From: DATMNI01 sp035570275
Lineage (GTDB): Bacteria; Acidobacteriota; Terriglobia; Bryobacterales; Bryobacteraceae
Direction of reading: 5' to 3'
Length of the DNA stretch: 20,868 nucleotides
Assembly: GCA_035570275.1 (NCBI GenBank)
Contig: DATMNI010000124.1
Coordinates: 1 to 20,868, forward strand
Position 1 is the first letter of the stretch. Each line of letters opens with the position of its first letter. The notes below the pieces were generated by a model. The model did no database searches and was not told the DNA's origin. It was given only the letters and a program-made list of their open reading frames with translations. Below are positions 15,226-20,868 of this stretch, in pieces. The translations under genes were made by a program, and so were the position numbers.

Positions 15226-15376
15226 GCCAAGCGCGTGCCAAGCTGCCCCCATAGCGCCACGGGCGATTTTCATCCTTCCCCCTGTGCGCCCGGCGCACAT
15301 CGCGAACAGATTAACAATCCGCCTGCAGCGCGGCGAAGTCCGCAACCCGCGTCCGGTGGCGGTGTAGCCTGGAAGA

Positions 15377-16165
15377 ATGCCCGTGCTGCCGCCACTCATC
15401 GAATTCCAGAACCTGACGGTGCGGCGCGACGAGCGGGTCGTGCTGGACCGGGTCACGCTGGCCATCGCCCAGGGTGAGCACATCGCGATTCTGGGGCCCA
15501 ACGGCTCCGGCAAATCCACCCTGATCAAGGTGATTTCGCGGGACTTGTACCCGGTGCAGAAGGCCGAGCCGTGGTCGCTGAAGATCCTGGGACGCGAACG
15601 GTGGCACCTCTTCGATCTGCGCCATCACCTGGGCATCGTTTCCAACGACTGGATGCAGATGTGCACGCGCGACTACTCGGCTTTCGAAATCGTCCTGTCC
15701 GGGTTCTTCGGCAGCGTGGGGATCTGGCCGCATCACCAGGTGACTCCGGAGATGGAGCGCCAGGCCCGGGAGGTAATGGAACTACTGGAGATCGCCCACC
15801 TGGCCGGCCGGAACACCAACGAGATGTCATCGGGCGAAGCGCGCCGGATCCTGATCGGACGGGCCCTGGTCCACCGTCCGCAGGCGCTGGTCCTGGACGA
15901 GCCGACCTCCAGCCTGGACCTGCACGCCACCCACGAACTGCGCGGCATTCTGCGCAAGTTGGCGGCCAACGGGATCAGCATCATCATGGTGACCCACCAC
16001 CTGCCCGACATCCTTCCCGAGATCCGGCGGGTGGTGGCGATCCGCGGCGGGCAGGTGTACTGCGACGGGCCCAAGGAACGGGTGCTGGAGGCGGCAACCC
16101 TCTCGGAACTGTTCGGGCTGGAGGTGGAAGTGCTTGAGCGCGGTGGATACTATCACGTGCTGTAG
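15377..16165 (+). CDS. ABC transporter ATP-binding protein, ModF/PhrA-like (COG1119 type)
   Basis: This encodes 262 residues from ATG 15377, with a weak, close GGAAGA site. A single ABC domain is present: Walker A GPNGSGKST (residues 40-48); a Q-loop region at HLGIVSNDWMQMCTRDYSAFEIVLSGFFGSVG, the pattern that sets this subfamily apart; ABC signature SSGEA (151-155); Walker B ALVLDEPTSSLD (about 171-182); and H-loop VTHHLPD. All ATPase residues are intact. No membrane or substrate-binding partner gene lies next to it. ModF/PhrA-like ATPases are annotated with molybdate or photorepair, but their real partners are poorly defined. Monocistronic; a repeat element precedes it and the pyrophosphatase gene follows with its own promoter. 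Confidence 0.88.
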   Translation: MPVLPPLIEFQNLTVRRDERVVLDRVTLAIAQGEHIAILGPNGSGKSTLIKVISRDLYPVQKAEPWSLKILGRERWHLFDLRHHLGIVSNDWMQMCTRDYSAFEIVLSGFFGSVGIWPHHQVTPEMERQAREVMELLEIAHLAGRNTNEMSSGEARRILIGRALVHRPQALVLDEPTSSLDLHATHELRGILRKLAANGISIIMVTHHLPDILPEIRRVVAIRGGQVYCDGPKERVLEAATLSELFGLEVEVLERGGYYHVL

Positions 16166-16171
16166 GCCTAT

Positions 16172-16228
16172 GTAACGTTATCCACGTTACTGATTAGGTT
16201 GAATTCCGACGTGTATATCTCTTATACT
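16172..16228 (+). promoter_or_regulatory. inverted repeat and sigma70-like promoter of the pyrophosphatase gene
   Basis: TTGAAT (16199-16204) and TATACT (16223-16228), spaced 18 bp, form a good promoter; transcription would start near 16235. A perfect 7-bp inverted repeat GTAACGT/ACGTTAC (16172-16178 and 16184-16190, 5-nt spacer) lies just upstream of the -35. It could be an activator or repressor site, or a hairpin ending the ABC gene (stop at 16165). There is no T-tract. Confidence 0.5.
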
Positions 16229-16288
16229 ATGTGGTCGGTCTGGCCTCACTCGTTAGGGCCGGACAACGGGTAAGGGGGTTTTCCTTTG

Positions 16289-18817
<2,529 letters not shown>

Positions 18818-18818
18818 A

Positions 18819-19000
18819 GTGGGACATCCATGATAAGGTTTGTGTCGTCTGTCACCCGGGCATTGCGTTAAGGTGGGACGGACGATCGAGTTGTGTCGTC
18901 TGTCAACCGGGCATTGCGTTAAGGTGGGACGGACGATCGGGTTGTGTCGTCTGTCACCCGGGCATTACAGACCACGAAAGACGATGCTCAGTCCCACCTT
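18819..19000. repeat. tandem 51-bp hairpin array with inverted end (GTGGGAC family)
   Basis: A 51-bp unit repeats 2.5 times (18841-18891, 18892-18942, 18943-18967), the first two copies differing at two bases. A decayed copy begins at GTGGGAC near 18819. Each junction forms GACGGACGA / TCGTCTGTC, a 9-bp stem with one G-T pair around a 10-nt loop beginning TCG (18877-18885 and 18896-18904). AAGGTGGGAC (18921-18930) and GTCCCACCTT (18991-19000) are perfect 10-bp inverted ends enclosing an 80-bp segment. It lies between hppA and the multicopper oxidase gene and may also end hppA transcription. Confidence 0.88.
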
Positions 19001-19042
19001 CTCCAAGGAAACAGGCTACGATATACGGTTCGGGAATCACCC

Positions 19043-20587
19043 ATGCCAGGCTCTCGCCTCTCGCGCCGGAACTTTGTGCAAGCCGCGGGCACTCTGGCCG
19101 GAGGTGGATTGCTTTGGCAGACCGTTGGCTGCAAGCAGCCCGGGATGTCCCAGCAGCAACCGCGGGGTGAAGCTCAAAGGGCCGCTGTCGAAGTGAGTGG
19201 CCCCGCCGATTACACCCTGACCATCGCCGTGAAGCCGGTGGAACTGGCCCCGAATCGCATCGTATCCACCACCACCTACAACGGTCAGTTTCCGGGGCCG
19301 CTGCTGCGCTTCCAGGAAGGCAAACCAGTCACCATCGACATTCACAACCAAACCGATACGCCCGAGCAATTGCATTGGCACGGGCAGTTTCTTGCTACCG
19401 ATGTGGATGGCGCCGCCGAAGAGGGCACGCCGTTCATTCCGCCTCATGGAACCCGCCGGATCACGTTCGTCCCGAAGCCCGCGGGGTATCGCTTCTACCA
19501 CACGCACGTCCGTGCGGGGGCAAATCTAAGCGCCGGGCAGTACACGGGCCTGGTGGGTCCGGTCTACGTCGAACCGAAGAACAACCCTGGAAATTTTGAT
19601 CGCGAGGTCTTCCTCACGCTGAAGGAATTCGAACCTACGTACAGCCGCGGCGGTGACATGGCGATGGACTTTCTGTCGTCCGCAACCACGGTACAGGCAC
19701 TGAAAGATTCGGGCGAGAACGCCATGAACGCTTCGCTGGCCAAGGGCATGCCTCACGGATTCGAGGTCGGATATGGTTCCTTCACGATCAACGGACGAAT
19801 GCTGGGGAGCGGTGAACCGATACGCGTGAAGCAGGGCGAGCGCGTACTTTTCCACGTGCTGAACGGCAGCGCCACCGAAATCCGCAGCCTGGCGCTGCCC
19901 GGACACACCTTCACGGTGGTTGCGATGGATGGCAACCCAATTCCGAAGCCAGTAAACGTGCCGGGACTTTGGCTGGGGACAGCGGAGCGAGTCTCCGCCA
20001 TTGTCGAAATGAATCATCCTGGTATCTGGATCATGGGCGATACGGCGAATGACGACCGGCAGCACGGCATGGGTACGGTGGTGGAATATGCCGGCCAGAA
20101 AGGCAAACCGCAGTGGGTGGCTCCCAAGCCATTTCATTGGAACTACGCGCAGTTCGGAAATCAGTTCGGAAACCAGTTCGGGAACCAGGGGGCGGCGGTT
20201 CCGGAGCCGGATCAAGTCTTCGAAATGACCTTTGCCAAGCAGAACGCAGCCGAGGGCGGCTTCAACCGGTGGACCATCAACGACGTCGCGTTTGCGGAAG
20301 ACCACATGCAGCCGATGTTTCGAGTGCACCAAGGCAAACAATACCGTCTGCGGATGCACAACGCCAGCGACGACATCCATCCGATCCACCTGCACCGCCA
20401 CAGTTTCGAACTGACCCGTGTGGCTGGGCAGCCGACGTCCGGCGTCGTCAAGGATGTGGTCATGGTGGGGGGCTACCAGGAGGTGGAGGTCGATTTCGTG
20501 GCGGACAATCCCGGCCTCACGCTGTTCCACTGTCATCAGCAGGTGCACATGGATTTCGGATTCATGGCCCTGTTCTCATACGTCTAG
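19043..20587 (+). CDS. multicopper oxidase, Tat-exported
   Basis: This encodes 514 residues from ATG 19043. That start gives a twin-arginine leader (SRRNFVQAAGTLAGGGLLW); the frame extends further upstream into the repeat array, but without a signal. A Cys at TVGC-K could be a lipid anchor, though the lipobox is imperfect. Copper ligands of all types are present: HWHG (111-114) and HTH (153-155) in the first cupredoxin domain, HPIHLH (446-451) and HCHQQVHMDFGFM (496-508) in the last, whose final Met is the axial type-1 ligand. Such enzymes oxidise phenols, metals or Cu(I) and reduce O2 to water in the periplasm. Substrate not assignable. A FGNQ repeat (12-nt period, 20150-20185) forms a flexible loop between domains. 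The ribosome site is weak. Confidence 0.92.
   Translation: MPGSRLSRRNFVQAAGTLAGGGLLWQTVGCKQPGMSQQQPRGEAQRAAVEVSGPADYTLTIAVKPVELAPNRIVSTTTYNGQFPGPLLRFQEGKPVTIDIHNQTDTPEQLHWHGQFLATDVDGAAEEGTPFIPPHGTRRITFVPKPAGYRFYHTHVRAGANLSAGQYTGLVGPVYVEPKNNPGNFDREVFLTLKEFEPTYSRGGDMAMDFLSSATTVQALKDSGENAMNASLAKGMPHGFEVGYGSFTINGRMLGSGEPIRVKQGERVLFHVLNGSATEIRSLALPGHTFTVVAMDGNPIPKPVNVPGLWLGTAERVSAIVEMNHPGIWIMGDTANDDRQHGMGTVVEYAGQKGKPQWVAPKPFHWNYAQFGNQFGNQFGNQGAAVPEPDQVFEMTFAKQNAAEGGFNRWTINDVAFAEDHMQPMFRVHQGKQYRLRMHNASDDIHPIHLHRHSFELTRVAGQPTSGVVKDVVMVGGYQEVEVDFVADNPGLTLFHCHQQVHMDFGFMALFSYV
20150..20185 (+). repeat. 12-nt coding tandem repeat (FGNQ) in the multicopper oxidase gene
   Basis: Three nearly identical 12-nt units (20150-20161, 20162-20173, 20174-20185), each encoding QFGN, sit in a linker between cupredoxin domains. 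In-frame length change by slippage would not disrupt the protein. Confidence 0.85.
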
Positions 20588-20868
20588 CGAGGCGCCGCCT
20601 CAGACCGAAAGTGTTCTTCACCGCAGAGACCGTAGAGTGCTTAACTGTCTTGGGGAAAGTCCGTTGCTGCCTCCGCTCCCTGATGGTCGCGGCTCTGTAA
20701 CTATTTGCAAACACGCAATACCCCCAACAGAGCCGCGACCGTCAGAAGGCGTGAAATATTGTTCGTCAGGACCGAGGGGGCATAAAAATCAGATCCGCAA
20801 CTCCGCAACTCAATTATTGTCGCTTACTGCCTCGGCCCCACCTCCTTGAAATGCCGCCCAGCTCAGGC
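20588..20868. other. gene-free end region with a long palindrome
   Basis: The 281 bases after the multicopper oxidase have no convincing complete gene. The main content is the palindrome at 20680-20745. At the very edge, minus strand 20868 to about 20814, a frame ending in AEAVSDNN and a TGA stop could be the tail of a gene lying mostly outside the window, but the support is weak. Confidence 0.4.
20680..20745. repeat. 19-bp palindrome (GTCGCGGCTCTGT type)
   Basis: CTGATGGTCGCGGCTCTGT (20680-20698) pairs with ACAGAGCCGCGACCGTCAG (20727-20745) over 19 positions, one being a G-U pair in RNA, with a 28-nt loop. It may terminate the multicopper oxidase transcript. In frame it reads LPDGRGSV ... 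TEPRPS, peptides I recall seeing repeatedly in short hypothetical ORFs of acidobacteria and other phyla, as expected of a dispersed element. Confidence 0.8.

Noticed and set aside
15046..15477. Several overlapping open frames on both strands between the selenoprotein operon and the ABC gene
   Set aside because: They translate palindromic repeats (GNPPA, ADCQSA peptides) and lack start signals. The region is better explained as a repeat element.
18840..19196. Open frame of 118 codons across the 51-bp repeat array
   Set aside because: It exists because the repeat length is a multiple of three. It has no ribosome site and runs into the Tat leader region of the multicopper oxidase in another frame.
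20418..20849. Open frame with LPDGRGSV and EPRPS peptides
   Set aside because: The first half is a shadow of the multicopper oxidase gene and the second half translates the palindrome at 20680-20745.

Overview
The window is GC-rich (about 60% by eye), densely coded bacterial chromosome. It has no phage, plasmid, rRNA or tRNA gene that I can see. Several traits suggest an acidobacterium of the Solibacter/Bryobacter type: an OmpA protein with a long N-terminal domain and coiled coil, small secreted proteins, a CehA/McbA-type secreted hydrolase, Tat-exported DUF362 and multicopper proteins, a divergent membrane pyrophosphatase, and several families of palindromic intergenic repeats. This assignment is inference from gene style, not from a marker gene.

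Layout. Positions 56-2083 (+) hold an OmpA-like outer-membrane/peptidoglycan protein and a small secreted repeat protein. Positions 2241-2763 (-) hold an overlapping DUF4160/DUF2442 pair. Positions 2833-5061 (-) hold a membrane-anchored penicillin-acylase-family Ntn hydrolase. Positions 5062-5395 hold two tandem hairpin repeats and a foldable leader before a CNNM/CorC-type transporter (5396-6742, +). Then come a small secreted protein (6875-7165, +), a Ycf46-like AAA ATPase (7571-9103, +) and a two-gene operon of an unknown protein with a DUF362 Tat protein (9197-11667, +). A long hairpin separates these from a convergent minus-strand operon (14813-11758). A 563-base repeat-rich gap follows, then a ModF-like ABC ATPase (15377-16165, +), a membrane pyrophosphatase (16289-18817, +), a tandem repeat array and a Tat-exported multicopper oxidase (19043-20587, +). 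The last 281 bases hold another long palindrome.

The most important result is on the minus strand at 14813-14058. Conventional gene calling splits this locus into two fragments at an in-frame TGA (14510-14508). Read through, it is one 251-residue membrane-anchored protein of the iodothyronine-deiodinase/thioredoxin-like family. The TGA falls exactly where deiodinases carry selenocysteine (GSYT-U-PPF). The message just after the UGA folds into a short hairpin with a GGU loop and a 5' bulge, 17 nt from the UGA, closely resembling the E. coli fdhF SECIS element. I read this as a bacterial deiodinase-like selenoprotein. It is co-transcribed with a secreted CehA/McbA-family hydrolase 23 bp downstream.

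Second, the intergenic regions carry at least four distinct palindromic elements. One architecture (GTGGGAC followed by a 9-bp stem with a 10-nt loop starting TCG) occurs in tandem at two sites about 13.7 kb apart, which suggests a mobilised REP- or MITE-like family. Most genes look like housekeeping or envelope functions rather than one large system.
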